Source of the DNA: a virus
Direction: 5' to 3' (one strand)
Length of the DNA stretch: 64,000 bases
Virus record (IMG/VR): IMGVR_UViG_3300034103_001746
Location: 62,001 to 126,000 of that record
Shown: one piece after another, positions 37,092 through 46,093 of the stretch
Layout of the letters: every line of letters begins with the position of its first letter
How positions within the stretch are numbered: position 1 is the first letter of the stretch
Position numbers and translations under genes: made by a program
Notes under the pieces: model-generated
What the model was told of the DNA's origin: nothing
Database searches by the model: none
What the model saw: only the letters and a program-made list of their open reading frames with translations

Positions 37092-38713
37092 GATTTTGCG
37101 ATGTAAGCCTTTTCCACTATGAGCGAATCCCCGGTCTTTGACCTATTACCTTTCACTATGATAACATTGCTTCCAAACAACAAGTTTCTATAGCTTCTGT
37201 ATTGCTCTGGAAAAAATACAACAGAATCTAACACACCAGAACCATCTGTTAATGTTACAAATGCCATCTCTAAACCGGGATTCTTTCCTGTTTTGGTTTT
37301 GGTAACACTAATATTGTCTACCTCTCCACATAATATGATATTATCTTTATTGAGACTATTTTTAAATTCTTTACAAGTTGTATTAGTCATACTAATATCA
37401 TACATATCAACCTTGGAACACGTTATACTACAACCGAGCGTTTCTTCCTCTGTATCCGCTATCCATTCTGGATTATCTTCTAAAGCATATGGAGGTCTCT
37501 TTAAAGTATTAAGTAAGTTTTGTACTACAGTTACTCTGTTTTTATTGAGTTTGCCTATTTTCATTAATCCTATAAAAGCATCTTCTAAATTAGAATAAGA
37601 ATATATATTTGTTAATATCGTTCCGATTTCTTTCTTTGTCAATTCATTTATTAAACTCAATTCAAACAACATAGAGTTTCTGGTCTTTTTTAAAAAAGAC
37701 AAGGCCCCGCTCTGAATTAAAGATTTTGCTGCTGTAGAATTAATGTCTGATAGTATCATTAAAGCTGTTTGAATCCAGTTCAATTTATTTAAATCTATTT
37801 GCTTACTAGATATAATATTATTTAGTTTTTCATATACAGCATTTCCAAATCCCTTGATATCTGTTAAGCCAAAATAAATTTGATTATTTTTTAAGATAAA
37901 TAACTTGTTCAGATTACGAATGTCTGGGGTGCTAACAGTTATATCCATCTCGCTAGCATTTTGTACTAATTCTTTAATTTCTGCTTTTGGATCAATTTTA
38001 TCTTTAGCAAATCGTAAATAAGATGCGAAAAATATTTTTGGGAAATGCGATTTGGTATACGCTGATAAATATGCATTAATAGCATAGCTAACAGCATGTG
38101 ACTTATTAAAAGAATATCTTTGAGACTTTTCAATCCAACCAAAGATCTGCTCTGCCTCATCTTCTGTGACTAAATTTAGATTTTTAGCACCCAATAAAAA
38201 TTTTGATTTAACTTTAGCCATTTCTTCTGGCTTTTTCTTTCCAATAGCTTTTCTTAACATATCGGCTTCTTGTAGATTAAAACCAGCGATAGTTTTAGCG
38301 ATCTCCATCGCTTGTTCCTGATAAATCATTTCGCCATATGTTGTTTTCAAAATGGGTTCTAGAGATGGATGAAAATTATCTATAGTTTCTTGTCCATTTT
38401 TTTTATCTATATAGTGATTAGTCACACTCTTTCCATCACGTATAGCCTCTAAGCATCCGGGTCTAAGAATACTGATTAGGGCAGATAATTCTTCAATATT
38501 GGAAGGTTTTAATTTTTTAGCAATAGATCTTCCTAGTCTAGACTCCAACTGAAAACAACCTTTTGTGTTTCCATCAGATATTAAATCCCATGTTTTATAA
38601 CATTCCAAATTGATAGTTTCAATACGGGGATCAAAGGACAATTTCATATCCTCTCCTTCGCCCGAAATAATATTAAAAGAACATCCGCACGGATATTGAA
38701 ATTTTTTAGACAT
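37088..38713 (-). CDS. dnaE: DNA polymerase III alpha subunit, C-terminal part (fingers to OB fold)
   Basis: A 541-residue protein matching the second half of bacterial DnaE. After a short cysteine-bearing leader (YPCGCSF, residues 7-13) it carries the conserved run GCFQLES, SALISILRPG, YGEMIYQEQAMEIAKTIAGF, ADMLRKAIGKKKPEEM and YSFNKSHAVSYAINAYLSAY, all fingers-domain signatures. Helix-hairpin-helix-like KGFGNAVYEKL and a C-terminal OB fold (TKTGKNPGLEMAFVTLTDGSG) follow. The protein ends directly after the OB fold, so the tau-binding tail is absent. The catalytic aspartates are in the partner protein at 39582-41453, so the two must assemble. Its ATG overlaps the exonuclease stop by 8 bases. 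Confidence 0.9.
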   Translation of the reverse strand: MSKKFQYPCGCSFNIISGEGEDMKLSFDPRIETINLECYKTWDLISDGNTKGCFQLESRLGRSIAKKLKPSNIEELSALISILRPGCLEAIRDGKSVTNHYIDKKNGQETIDNFHPSLEPILKTTYGEMIYQEQAMEIAKTIAGFNLQEADMLRKAIGKKKPEEMAKVKSKFLLGAKNLNLVTEDEAEQIFGWIEKSQRYSFNKSHAVSYAINAYLSAYTKSHFPKIFFASYLRFAKDKIDPKAEIKELVQNASEMDITVSTPDIRNLNKLFILKNNQIYFGLTDIKGFGNAVYEKLNNIISSKQIDLNKLNWIQTALMILSDINSTAAKSLIQSGALSFLKKTRNSMLFELSLINELTKKEIGTILTNIYSYSNLEDAFIGLMKIGKLNKNRVTVVQNLLNTLKRPPYALEDNPEWIADTEEETLGCSITCSKVDMYDISMTNTTCKEFKNSLNKDNIILCGEVDNISVTKTKTGKNPGLEMAFVTLTDGSGVLDSVVFFPEQYRSYRNLLFGSNVIIVKGNRSKTGDSLIVEKAYIAKS

Positions 38714-39401
38714 TGCCTGAAAAAGAATCCTTAAACTTAATTTTTTGAGCCAAATTTCTGTGTAGTTTTAGAAACCTAATAAGAATTTCTGCACAATCTT
38801 GTACGTCTTTTAGAGCGTCGTGAGCGCCTTCTTTCGATAATCCAACATAATCCCTCACAGAATCAAGAGTATAGCTCTTTAAGTCATTATTGTATTCAAA
38901 CCAATAAAAAATTAAATTCATTATATCAACTACGTCTCTTGGGAAAAAGACATTAGAGGTACCTTCTTTATTTGTATTTCCATATTTACCACTAAGCCTA
39001 TCTATAATTTTGAGATCAAATCTATTGATATTATATCCAGCAGCAATTGGGGCTGTAAATTGACTCTTTTTAGAAGACCTAGTATGATACATATCTAGAT
39101 AATTTACAAACAGTTTCCAAGATTGTTCTTGAGAAGGGTAGTTTTTCCATTGGCTTAATATATCGTCTTTAGAACAACTTTTAACTTTTGCATGAAAATC
39201 CAGAATGTCTGTGGTATAAGTATAGTTATCATCATTCGCCAAAACTTCCGGCTTAAAGAAAATATTAAATTCGGATTTTGGTATAACCTCTAATTTGATC
39301 GGGTCGATCATGACAGCAGCTATTTGTACAGGACTGCATTGCTTAGGATCGGATCCATCTGTTTCAAAATCGAATACGCAAATTTTGTTATAATTAATCA
39401 T
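38706..39401 (-). CDS. DnaQ-like 3'-5' proofreading exonuclease
   Basis: A 231-residue DEDDh exonuclease with all motifs: Exo I VFDFETDG (D10, E12), Exo II GYNINRFDLKII (about residue 120), and Exo III HDALKDVQDCAEI (about residue 205) with the catalytic His and Asp. Usual length for the catalytic domain is about 180, so some insertions are present, for example around residues 60-110. It should serve as the epsilon-like proofreading subunit of the phage polymerase. The gene lies between the two halves of the alpha subunit and overlaps both the small upstream gene and the downstream polymerase half by 8 bases, so their translation is probably coupled. Confidence 0.88.
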   Translation of the reverse strand: MINYNKICVFDFETDGSDPKQCSPVQIAAVMIDPIKLEVIPKSEFNIFFKPEVLANDDNYTYTTDILDFHAKVKSCSKDDILSQWKNYPSQEQSWKLFVNYLDMYHTRSSKKSQFTAPIAAGYNINRFDLKIIDRLSGKYGNTNKEGTSNVFFPRDVVDIMNLIFYWFEYNNDLKSYTLDSVRDYVGLSKEGAHDALKDVQDCAEILIRFLKLHRNLAQKIKFKDSFSGNV

Positions 39402-39576
39402 TAACTTCTACTTCTGTAATTGGTATGACTTGAATTTTTGTGTTACTATCATTAGCTTGTGATGCATTATTAACATGGCAACAACTAACTCTTTCATCAG
39501 GTATCTTCACATATTCGATACCGTTTAGAGTAAATTTGTCACCAACCTGAACATCAATAAACTTTTTTAAAGACAT
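39394..39576 (-). CDS. Small protein between polymerase and exonuclease genes
   Basis: A protein of 60 residues from ATG 39576, which has AGGTGA five bases upstream; a GTG at 39585 that overlaps the polymerase stop is an alternative start. The sequence pattern KFIDVQVGDKFTLNGIEYVKI followed by SCCHVNNA and a hydrophobic C-terminal strand recurs in small phage and bacterial proteins of unknown function, as far as I recall. It looks like a compact beta fold with a conserved Cys-Cys pair. Sitting inside the polymerase gene set, it may help assemble the split enzyme, but nothing in the sequence proves it. Confidence 0.6.
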   Translation of the reverse strand: MSLKKFIDVQVGDKFTLNGIEYVKIPDERVSCCHVNNASQANDSNTKIQVIPITEVEVND

Positions 39577-39581
39577 ATTAA

Positions 39582-41453
39582 TCACCTATCTCCTAGAATA
39601 TCTTGAATTGTCATAATTTTATCCAACATTGCTACTCCTAATATATCAAATTTAATAATACCAATTGATTCTAAATCTTGCATTTCCATTCCCGCTATTA
39701 ATTGCTTATTCTTAGAGTCATAAACCATTGGACAGGCTTCGTTCAATGGTAATGCACTGATAGCAATACCGGCCGCGTGTTTGGATTGATTCGATTTAGT
39801 ACCCTCTAATCTAATAGCTTGTTCGAAGCGTTTGGCAAGTGGTCCTTGTAGTTCATTTTTTTCATCAATAAAGCACCACTCTTTGAGTTTGTCCGGATTA
39901 TTCTCCAAAGCCCATCTAATAATAGACGCTTCTCCGGTTTCTTCTTTCATTTCTTGTAAATCGTCTGCTATTTTGGCTTCGTCCGGAATATTTTTAGTAA
40001 TTTTATTCATTTCATCAAAAGAAATATTGCCATATACTCTTAATACGTCCTTCAAGGCTCCTCGACCCTTAATAGTATTAAATGTAATCATTTGAGAAAC
40101 TTTATCGTGACCATATTTGTTTTTAATATATTCAATAATAGTTTCTCTCTTATTGATCGGTACGTCCACATCAATATCTGGCATGGATATATGGTCTTTT
40201 GAGTTACGACCAGCATTATAAAATCGATCAAACATTAGATTATATTTCATCGGATCAATACTGGTAATACCAATAAGATAAGATACTAAACAACCGGCAG
40301 CACTACCTCTACCCGGACCCGGAAGCCAAGAGTTATGTCTTACATAGTTAACAATATCTTGTACTATCAAAAAGTAGCTACTAAGTCCAGCTCCTTGTAG
40401 AACTTCTAGTTCATATTTAATTCTATCTACATATTGTTGTTGATCGTCTTTATTAATAGTGTTTGCTATTTTGTCTCTCCAGCCATCTCTACACAGTTGT
40501 CTTAGATATTCGTCTGGATTATATCCATCAGGACAAGCAAACGGAGGAAGCCTAGGCTTACTCAAAACATTATATTCTTCACACAAACCAGCAACAAAAT
40601 TGGTATTTTCTATTTCTTCTTCTGTATGCAGACTATTCATTTCTTCTTGTGACAACAAATGAAAGTTATCAGAAGTAAAAAAACAAGAAAGAGGAACTTC
40701 TTCGTCATTGCTAATTTTTCTACTAATTTCTGGAAATGTTGTCTTTAAATTGTTACACAGTAGGATTCTTTGGTCATTAGCATCTTCTTTACGACAATAA
40801 TGAGCATCTGGTGTGCAAACCACTTTAGTATTAGTGAGTTTTCCCAATTCTCTGACCACACCGGTTAAATCTTTTTGGATCGGGGTGTTGTTCATATCCA
40901 TTAACTGAGATTCTAAAAAGAAATTATCTTTACCAAAGATATCTTTCAATATACCTATTTGCTCTAGTCCTACATTTTTCCAATCCTTAATTAATGCGTT
41001 ATTTTGAACTATCTTGTCCGCTAATACAGAGCCTAAATGACCACAAATGCCTATAATGTCGCCATCGCAAAATCTAGCAACATGATCTAGACTTAATCTG
41101 GGTTTATGATAATAAAAATCTGGCCTATTAGATTCAGACACCAACTGAATAAGTTTATTCCAACCCTTTAAGTTTTTTGCCAAAACAAGAAAATGACTTA
41201 AGTCTTTATTAGACTTGTCTTGTATTGTGGGGTCTTGATCACAAACATAAATCTCGCAACCTAGTATGGGTTTGATGCCCTTAGACTTCATTTCTGTATA
41301 AAACTTAATAGCCCCAGCTATATTTCCGTGATCTGTTAAGGCACAAGCAGATGCCCCAATTTCTTGACATCTTTCTGATATTTGTGATGGTTTTGATAGT
41401 CCGTCCAACAAACTAAACATTGAGTGACAATGTAAAGGTATATAATTCCTCAT
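39582..41453 (-). CDS. dnaE: DNA polymerase III alpha subunit, N-terminal part (PHP and palm)
   Basis: A 623-residue protein matching the first half of DnaE. The PHP domain opens with HCHSMFSLLDG (H8, H10) and continues with ALTDHGNIAGA and TPDAHYCRKEDAND. The palm has GPGRGSAAGCLVSYLIGIT, PDIDVDVP (about residues 423-430, two catalytic Asp) and IKFDILG (about residue 602, third catalytic Asp). The protein stops about 20 residues later, before the fingers domain, which is encoded separately at 37088-38713. Synthesis therefore needs both products. It follows the RecB-like exonuclease with an ATGA overlap. There is no intein-like sequence at its end. Confidence 0.93.
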   Translation of the reverse strand: MRNYIPLHCHSMFSLLDGLSKPSQISERCQEIGASACALTDHGNIAGAIKFYTEMKSKGIKPILGCEIYVCDQDPTIQDKSNKDLSHFLVLAKNLKGWNKLIQLVSESNRPDFYYHKPRLSLDHVARFCDGDIIGICGHLGSVLADKIVQNNALIKDWKNVGLEQIGILKDIFGKDNFFLESQLMDMNNTPIQKDLTGVVRELGKLTNTKVVCTPDAHYCRKEDANDQRILLCNNLKTTFPEISRKISNDEEVPLSCFFTSDNFHLLSQEEMNSLHTEEEIENTNFVAGLCEEYNVLSKPRLPPFACPDGYNPDEYLRQLCRDGWRDKIANTINKDDQQQYVDRIKYELEVLQGAGLSSYFLIVQDIVNYVRHNSWLPGPGRGSAAGCLVSYLIGITSIDPMKYNLMFDRFYNAGRNSKDHISMPDIDVDVPINKRETIIEYIKNKYGHDKVSQMITFNTIKGRGALKDVLRVYGNISFDEMNKITKNIPDEAKIADDLQEMKEETGEASIIRWALENNPDKLKEWCFIDEKNELQGPLAKRFEQAIRLEGTKSNQSKHAAGIAISALPLNEACPMVYDSKNKQLIAGMEMQDLESIGIIKFDILGVAMLDKIMTIQDILGDR

Positions 41454-42448
41454 TCTACGCTTCCTGGTGCTTTGTACTTACCAACAGTATAGCCGGGAGT
41501 CGTGTACTCGTCAACAACGTTTTTTATACCTTTCATCTCTATATCGTGTCGAATTTGTTCACATTTAGTCATAAATTTATCTTTTTGTGTTACCTGACCA
41601 TCTCTATATTCTATTATTGGTAACAACTTAGAGTTTTCAAAAGTTGTTTTTCCAAAATGGCATAATTTAGTACATTTCCATGTTTTGGTTAGTTTCGGGA
41701 TTTGAGCATTTTTAATTGCTTCAAATTTTTTACGAAGCATTTCTTCTGTAGATAATAAATCATCTTTATCATAGCAAATAGTAAATGGTCCACCATCATT
41801 AATAAAATTAATAGAGACCATTACATGATCAATATCAGGATATAACTGACTCACAGCATAATGATATATTTTAAGCTGAGGATCATTTTGTAACTTCTCA
41901 TGAGTTTTTTCCTCACCAGTTGCCCAATCTAATCTTCTTCCTGTTTTCCAGTCTATAATTTCTATAGTATTATTATCTACTTTTGTTATTAAGTCTATTG
42001 TACCTTTAATTGCTAAATTACCCTCTATAATTTCTCCTTGATGATTATATTTAAATTTTGCCCACTCTCTTTTGATTTCTATATCAAAATGTTGTTCGGG
42101 CTGTAGGATATTTCTATTTCTAGGATCAAACATTCCATTATTACTGTCTAATGCCTTATGTACCCAAGCGTGACAATCTTTATAGTCCTTTAGTTCCCAT
42201 GCGTGGTGAGTAAATTGGCTAGTATAGTAATTATAGACTTTCTCAATAATAGTGTTCAAATTATATTTGTTTGTACTAACTTTTCCAATAACATCGTCTA
42301 TTATGTCTTTTTCTTTATTTTGGTCGGCCAATTTGATACAGGCTAGAATTTCTAGAACTTTATGTACTATTGTTCCTTTGTCTGCTTTTTTATTCGAGGG
42401 TGATCTCATTCCAAGAACATACTCTATAAAATATTGCTGTTCGCACAT
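41450..42448 (-). CDS. RecB/Cas4-like PD-(D/E)XK exonuclease
   Basis: At least 332 residues from the only in-frame ATG (42448). Motifs in order: CEQQYFIEYVLGMRSP, GTIVHKVLE (motif I His), IKGTIDLI (Asp), IEIIDWKTGR (D-x-K) and QLKIYHYAV (motif Q), all typical of RecB-family nucleases such as Cas4 and AddB C-termini. Cysteines at the N-terminus and in WKCTKLCHFGK could hold an iron-sulfur cluster, but a full four-cysteine set is not certain. The homologous region seems to extend upstream of the ATG (LRSSSYGTHSM), where only ATT or ATA could start, so the true start is probably near 42493-42485. It likely processes DNA ends for replication or recombination. Confidence 0.8.
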   Translation of the reverse strand: MCEQQYFIEYVLGMRSPSNKKADKGTIVHKVLEILACIKLADQNKEKDIIDDVIGKVSTNKYNLNTIIEKVYNYYTSQFTHHAWELKDYKDCHAWVHKALDSNNGMFDPRNRNILQPEQHFDIEIKREWAKFKYNHQGEIIEGNLAIKGTIDLITKVDNNTIEIIDWKTGRRLDWATGEEKTHEKLQNDPQLKIYHYAVSQLYPDIDHVMVSINFINDGGPFTICYDKDDLLSTEEMLRKKFEAIKNAQIPKLTKTWKCTKLCHFGKTTFENSKLLPIIEYRDGQVTQKDKFMTKCEQIRHDIEMKGIKNVVDEYTTPGYTVGKYKAPGSVE

Positions 42449-42486
42449 AGAGTGTGTGCCATAGGAACTACTTCTAAGGTATGTAA

Positions 42487-43107
42487 TTATAATGGTAGTA
42501 TTCCCTCGGTTTTAAGAAAATGAAAGATTTGATTATTTTTATCATCTAGATTTAGATTTTGATTATCTACAACTAGACTAAATTTAGACCAATCATAATT
42601 ATTTTTATCTAAAGCAACTTCAGCTTCTGCATTGGAGTTAAATAGATCTCTGGTTAGTCTAATAACAAATCCTCCAACATTGAGTATTCCATCAACCTCA
42701 TTAGGGAATCTATTGTCTAATACTATTGCTAGATCGTATTGTTCTCTATCAATTTTATCTAAAGTGGCATCAACCCATATATTATTTTTGATTTTTCTAA
42801 ATATTTTAGTGCCAACAACTTCCATGACTTCTCTGGCAGTCATGTATTCATCTCTGTTACAGTCTATGCCGGGTATGTCTTTCCACTTTACAGAAGTTAA
42901 AGTATTTTTTTGCTCGTCTGTACCATAGCATTGTTCATGTGTTAAACCCAATAAATTAATACATATGTCTTGTTTTAATGGATCAGCAAAGCTATATAGT
43001 TTATAACTGATTGGTAAATTATAAGTTTTGATAAGATGTTCTATATATTCTCCTCCAGTACTTTTACCAGATTGCTTGCGTCCAGAAAAGGCTAAAATTT
43101 TTGTCAT
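42487..43107 (-). CDS. Deoxynucleoside monophosphate kinase (T4 gp1-like)
   Basis: A 206-residue P-loop kinase. GRKQSGKST (residues 9-17) is the Walker A loop, YSFADPLKQDI (about residue 38) is the dNMP-binding start, YMTAREVMEVVGTKIFR is the middle helix and LDNRFPNEVDGI (about residue 130) is the conserved acidic motif of phage dNMP kinases. It phosphorylates dNMPs so that phage DNA can be made, together with the ribonucleotide reductase and dCMP deaminase in this window. It begins within the primase stop (ATGA overlap) and ends where the exonuclease reading frame opens. Confidence 0.85.
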   Translation of the reverse strand: MTKILAFSGRKQSGKSTGGEYIEHLIKTYNLPISYKLYSFADPLKQDICINLLGLTHEQCYGTDEQKNTLTSVKWKDIPGIDCNRDEYMTAREVMEVVGTKIFRKIKNNIWVDATLDKIDREQYDLAIVLDNRFPNEVDGILNVGGFVIRLTRDLFNSNAEAEVALDKNNYDWSKFSLVVDNQNLNLDDKNNQIFHFLKTEGILPL

Positions 43108-44264
43108 ATAATTTTTCCCATATATTCCACGATCTCCTTTTTAATTTCGTCCGGTGTCATTTCTGCTATGTCTGGCTTAGATATTTGTGGTATAAATATC
43201 CTATAAGTGTTTTGACACTTATTTTTAATTTGTTCCGCAGCTTTTTTGCCCGCTTCGTCATTATCTGTTAATATTACTATATTCATTGCTCCAGAAGAAT
43301 CAAGTATTATTTTCTGTCTATCGCTCAACGAAGAACCAAACATGGCTACGCTATTATGTATATGATTTTCTTCTAACTTCCATACATTTCCTGGGCTTTC
43401 TACAATAATAACTATACCAGAATCTAGTATCTGTTTTTTTGCAAACCAGAAGTTATATAAATAATTTTGGCTTTTAAATTCATGGTTGTGCTTCCACTTT
43501 GAATATTTCCATTTTTCTTCATCAGTAGGACAATTGTCTATCGGATTATGATGAGATTTACACTTGTCACATTTTTCAAAAATACTTCTTCCTGAACACC
43601 CAACAAGATATTTGTGGTCGTGATCATATATAGGAGCTACGGCTCTATTAAACATTTCTTTTCCTTGTTTATCACATACGCCCACATCATACTTGTCTAA
43701 GATTTCTGGAGAAAAGCCCCTATCAATAAAATATTGTGCTGGTATGGTCAAAGACTTTCTTACAGAGTCTCTAGAGACTAAGGCAGATGCTAAAGGGGTT
43801 GGCTCCGATTTCATATGGCCCACCAGACTAGTGAAAAGTCTTTTGTCTCTATCTGCTTTAGATATTTTAATTTGTTTTAAGTCTTTTTTGAGAAAAGTTA
43901 AACAATAATCTAATGCCTCATCAAAAGTGCAAGTAGAATCTCCCTGTTTTTGCCAGCCGTGTTTTTTATTGGACAAAACCCCTCTTACAAATCCAATGAT
44001 AGAACCCTTAAAACACTCTTCACAACCGTGTGTTCTACATTTCCAGTTACCCCTATAGTTATCTCCCTCATAATATATATTAAGAGCTGAACTATTATCC
44101 CCGTCATGAATAGGACAGGCCATAGATAACATCTTGGGTCTAAGATTATATTCTAATCCTAGATTATCCATTAATGATTCTATATTATCGCAAAGATCGT
44201 CGCAAACTACTTTAAGCTTGGCTTGATCAATTGAACGGGATTTCTTCTGCATGGCTGTTTTCAT
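43104..44264 (-). CDS. DnaG-type primase
   Basis: A 386-residue primase with an N-terminal zinc-binding domain (C50-P-x-H53 ... C76-x2-H79, with further cysteines at 81 and 84), an RNA-polymerase-like core, and a TOPRIM domain: VIIVESPGNVWKLEE (about residue 290, catalytic Glu) and ILTDNDEAGKKAAEQ (about residue 330, D-x-D), then SKPDIAEMTPDE. A four-cysteine insert (CDKCKSHHNPIDNC) lies before the TOPRIM. It would lay RNA primers with the DnaB-like helicase, whose gene overlaps the start by 38 bases. At 386 residues it lacks the C-terminal helicase-binding domain of cellular DnaG. Confidence 0.88.
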   Translation of the reverse strand: MKTAMQKKSRSIDQAKLKVVCDDLCDNIESLMDNLGLEYNLRPKMLSMACPIHDGDNSSALNIYYEGDNYRGNWKCRTHGCEECFKGSIIGFVRGVLSNKKHGWQKQGDSTCTFDEALDYCLTFLKKDLKQIKISKADRDKRLFTSLVGHMKSEPTPLASALVSRDSVRKSLTIPAQYFIDRGFSPEILDKYDVGVCDKQGKEMFNRAVAPIYDHDHKYLVGCSGRSIFEKCDKCKSHHNPIDNCPTDEEKWKYSKWKHNHEFKSQNYLYNFWFAKKQILDSGIVIIVESPGNVWKLEENHIHNSVAMFGSSLSDRQKIILDSSGAMNIVILTDNDEAGKKAAEQIKNKCQNTYRIFIPQISKPDIAEMTPDEIKKEIVEYMGKII

Positions 44265-45687
44265 CGTCTACTATAAATCCTTGATCTGATGTTGATTTGT
44301 TATTTACTATTTCAAGTCTAGTCTTACCTTCTGTAATTTTAGCGCACCAGCCCTTCATATGACAATTAATATAGTCATTGTCATCTAGACCTCCTCCGTG
44401 TCTACTAATAAGAGGTAAAAGCTTACGATTTCCGTTGGTCGGCCCGTCCTCCGCTATTTCCTCGTCACTCTTTCTTTTAAAGATCGTAAAATTACTACAT
44501 AGCCATATTATACGATCAGATCCACTCGCTGAGTCTGTGCTTTCTTTTGTTATGCCGTCTCTATTTAATTGTATAAATGCCACAATAGGAACTTTATATC
44601 TTACAGCAAAATTATGTAGACTTGTCATCATAAAACCTAGTACTTGGTATTCTTTCATATCTTGACTAATACCCGCACTATCCATAAGTTTAAGATAATC
44701 ATAAAAAATTACGCATTCTTTTGCTGTTCCGTCATCATTCAAACCAACCTCTTTTACTAGCCATCGCCTCATAATTGCCAACTGGTCTTCGAATGGTTTA
44801 CCAGCAATACTTTTATGATATAGTTTCATCTGTTTTAGTTCTGAAACCGCTTGTGATATTTTTGTTTTAGAATCTGCTGTTTCGGCGAACTTTCCGGTTT
44901 CAATATGATTAATTTCTATCTCTGTCATCATCGCTAAAATTCTATGGATATGATCCTCTTTATTCATTTCTGTATCCATATTCAATACCGGTATACCAAG
45001 CTTTGCAATATTTTTACCCATATTGTCAGATAGCAATGTTTTACCGGTTTTTGGTCTGGCTCCTATTACATTAATAGTTCCTTTTCTTAAACCGCCTCCG
45101 ATAGCTTGGTCATAAATAGGAAACCCGGTTGGTATACCTACTTGATCTATTTTATTTTCTTCAAGAGCTTTAATATAGTCATCAATATTAGAGCCAATAA
45201 CTTCCGGGCTTCCATCAGCATCATTTAACAAAGAAGTAAAATTAAAAATGCTATCTTCTGCTAAACCTATAATAGAAGATATCGGTTCACTACCCGTTAC
45301 ATCTAGAATTTTTTCTTGAGCTAGTTCTAGTTGTTGTCTTAATAAACGAGCTATTTCTAGTTTGCGTATTTTTGCTGCAAATCTACGAACGTTTTCCAAA
45401 CTAACTGGAAAATCCATTATAGCCCTTAGATGCTGTGCCTCTTCTTTTTTAGCAAGAACATGACTCAGATTTAATTCTTGTGCAATAGAGTATATTGAGG
45501 CTATGTCTATTTTAGCCTTTGTTTCTGATTCACACAACTTTTTAACGCATTTAAAAATTAAAGCGTTACTATCAATAGTAAAAGATGATTCTTGGACGAT
45601 ATCAGCAACATCCAAAAAAGCATCTTCGCCATAATTACAAATACCCGCCAATACGGCTCTTTCTGCCGAAGGATCACTCAAAATCAT
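44227..45687 (-). CDS. dnaB: DnaB-like replicative helicase
   Basis: A 486-residue replicative helicase. Residues 1-100 are the helical N-terminal domain (SDPSAERAVLAGICNYG, the usual opening). The RecA-like motor has GIPTGFPIYDQAIGGGLRKG, Walker A GARPKTGKT (about residues 209-217), VLNMDTEM, the Walker B region VIFYDYLKLMD and FIQLNRDG. The C-terminal part has GSDRIIWLC and arginine-containing LISRHGGG. It unwinds DNA as a hexamer ahead of the polymerase and pairs with the primase encoded next. The ATG at 45687 overlaps nothing and lies ten bases after the preceding stop. Confidence 0.92.
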   Translation of the reverse strand: MILSDPSAERAVLAGICNYGEDAFLDVADIVQESSFTIDSNALIFKCVKKLCESETKAKIDIASIYSIAQELNLSHVLAKKEEAQHLRAIMDFPVSLENVRRFAAKIRKLEIARLLRQQLELAQEKILDVTGSEPISSIIGLAEDSIFNFTSLLNDADGSPEVIGSNIDDYIKALEENKIDQVGIPTGFPIYDQAIGGGLRKGTINVIGARPKTGKTLLSDNMGKNIAKLGIPVLNMDTEMNKEDHIHRILAMMTEIEINHIETGKFAETADSKTKISQAVSELKQMKLYHKSIAGKPFEDQLAIMRRWLVKEVGLNDDGTAKECVIFYDYLKLMDSAGISQDMKEYQVLGFMMTSLHNFAVRYKVPIVAFIQLNRDGITKESTDSASGSDRIIWLCSNFTIFKRKSDEEIAEDGPTNGNRKLLPLISRHGGGLDDNDYINCHMKGWCAKITEGKTRLEIVNNKSTSDQGFIVDDENSHAEEIPFN

Positions 45688-45697
45688 AAATTTAATT

Positions 45698-46093
45698 TCA
45701 TCCTGACGCCGCTGAACACTTGTTACACTTATATCTATCGACGGATTCTGGTACTAGTCCAGGACTTACTTTTTCCCTTTTTCCGCATACACGACACACT
45801 ACGTTTAGGAGCTTAAATGGTCTTGCTCTAGGAACCGGCGGTTGAACAACTAATTTTTTATCTACAAGAACATCCTCTTTGTGCATATTTTTTTCTGGCA
45901 TGTCTGTAAATTTATTATAGTGTTCTTCTCTGCTGCCTCTGCTTTTGGATTTTCCTTGACTATTAGAAGAGTTTTTTCTTTTAGTTTTCTTAACAGAAAA
46001 TTGTTTCGTTGTATCGTCATTACTACTATTGGGTAACATATTTTGTAACATAGTTATCATAGCTTGAATCTGTTCTGGTGATAAATTATCCAT
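45698..46093 (-). CDS. Unknown protein with C-terminal zinc ribbon
   Basis: A 131-residue protein in three parts: a short helix (LSPEQIQAMITMLQNML), a basic Ser/Lys/Arg-rich disordered middle (about residues 35-60) and a C-terminal zinc ribbon, CRVCGKREKVSP ... RYKCNKC, preceded by the conserved-looking RARPFKLLNVV. I recall this ribbon from small proteins encoded with phage replication genes, without a known function. It ends ten bases before the helicase start and overlaps the preceding gene by 8 bases. The basic middle suits nucleic-acid binding. Confidence 0.5.
   Translation of the reverse strand: MDNLSPEQIQAMITMLQNMLPNSSNDDTTKQFSVKKTKRKNSSNSQGKSKSRGSREEHYNKFTDMPEKNMHKEDVLVDKKLVVQPPVPRARPFKLLNVVCRVCGKREKVSPGLVPESVDRYKCNKCSAASG

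Noticed and set aside
37088-41453. Split intein or frameshift as the cause of the two-part polymerase
   Set aside because: The parts are separated by two complete genes with sound start and stop signals, and neither end shows intein sequence (no C-intein with His-Asn end, no Cys/Ser start of the C part). The split point also differs from the cyanobacterial one.
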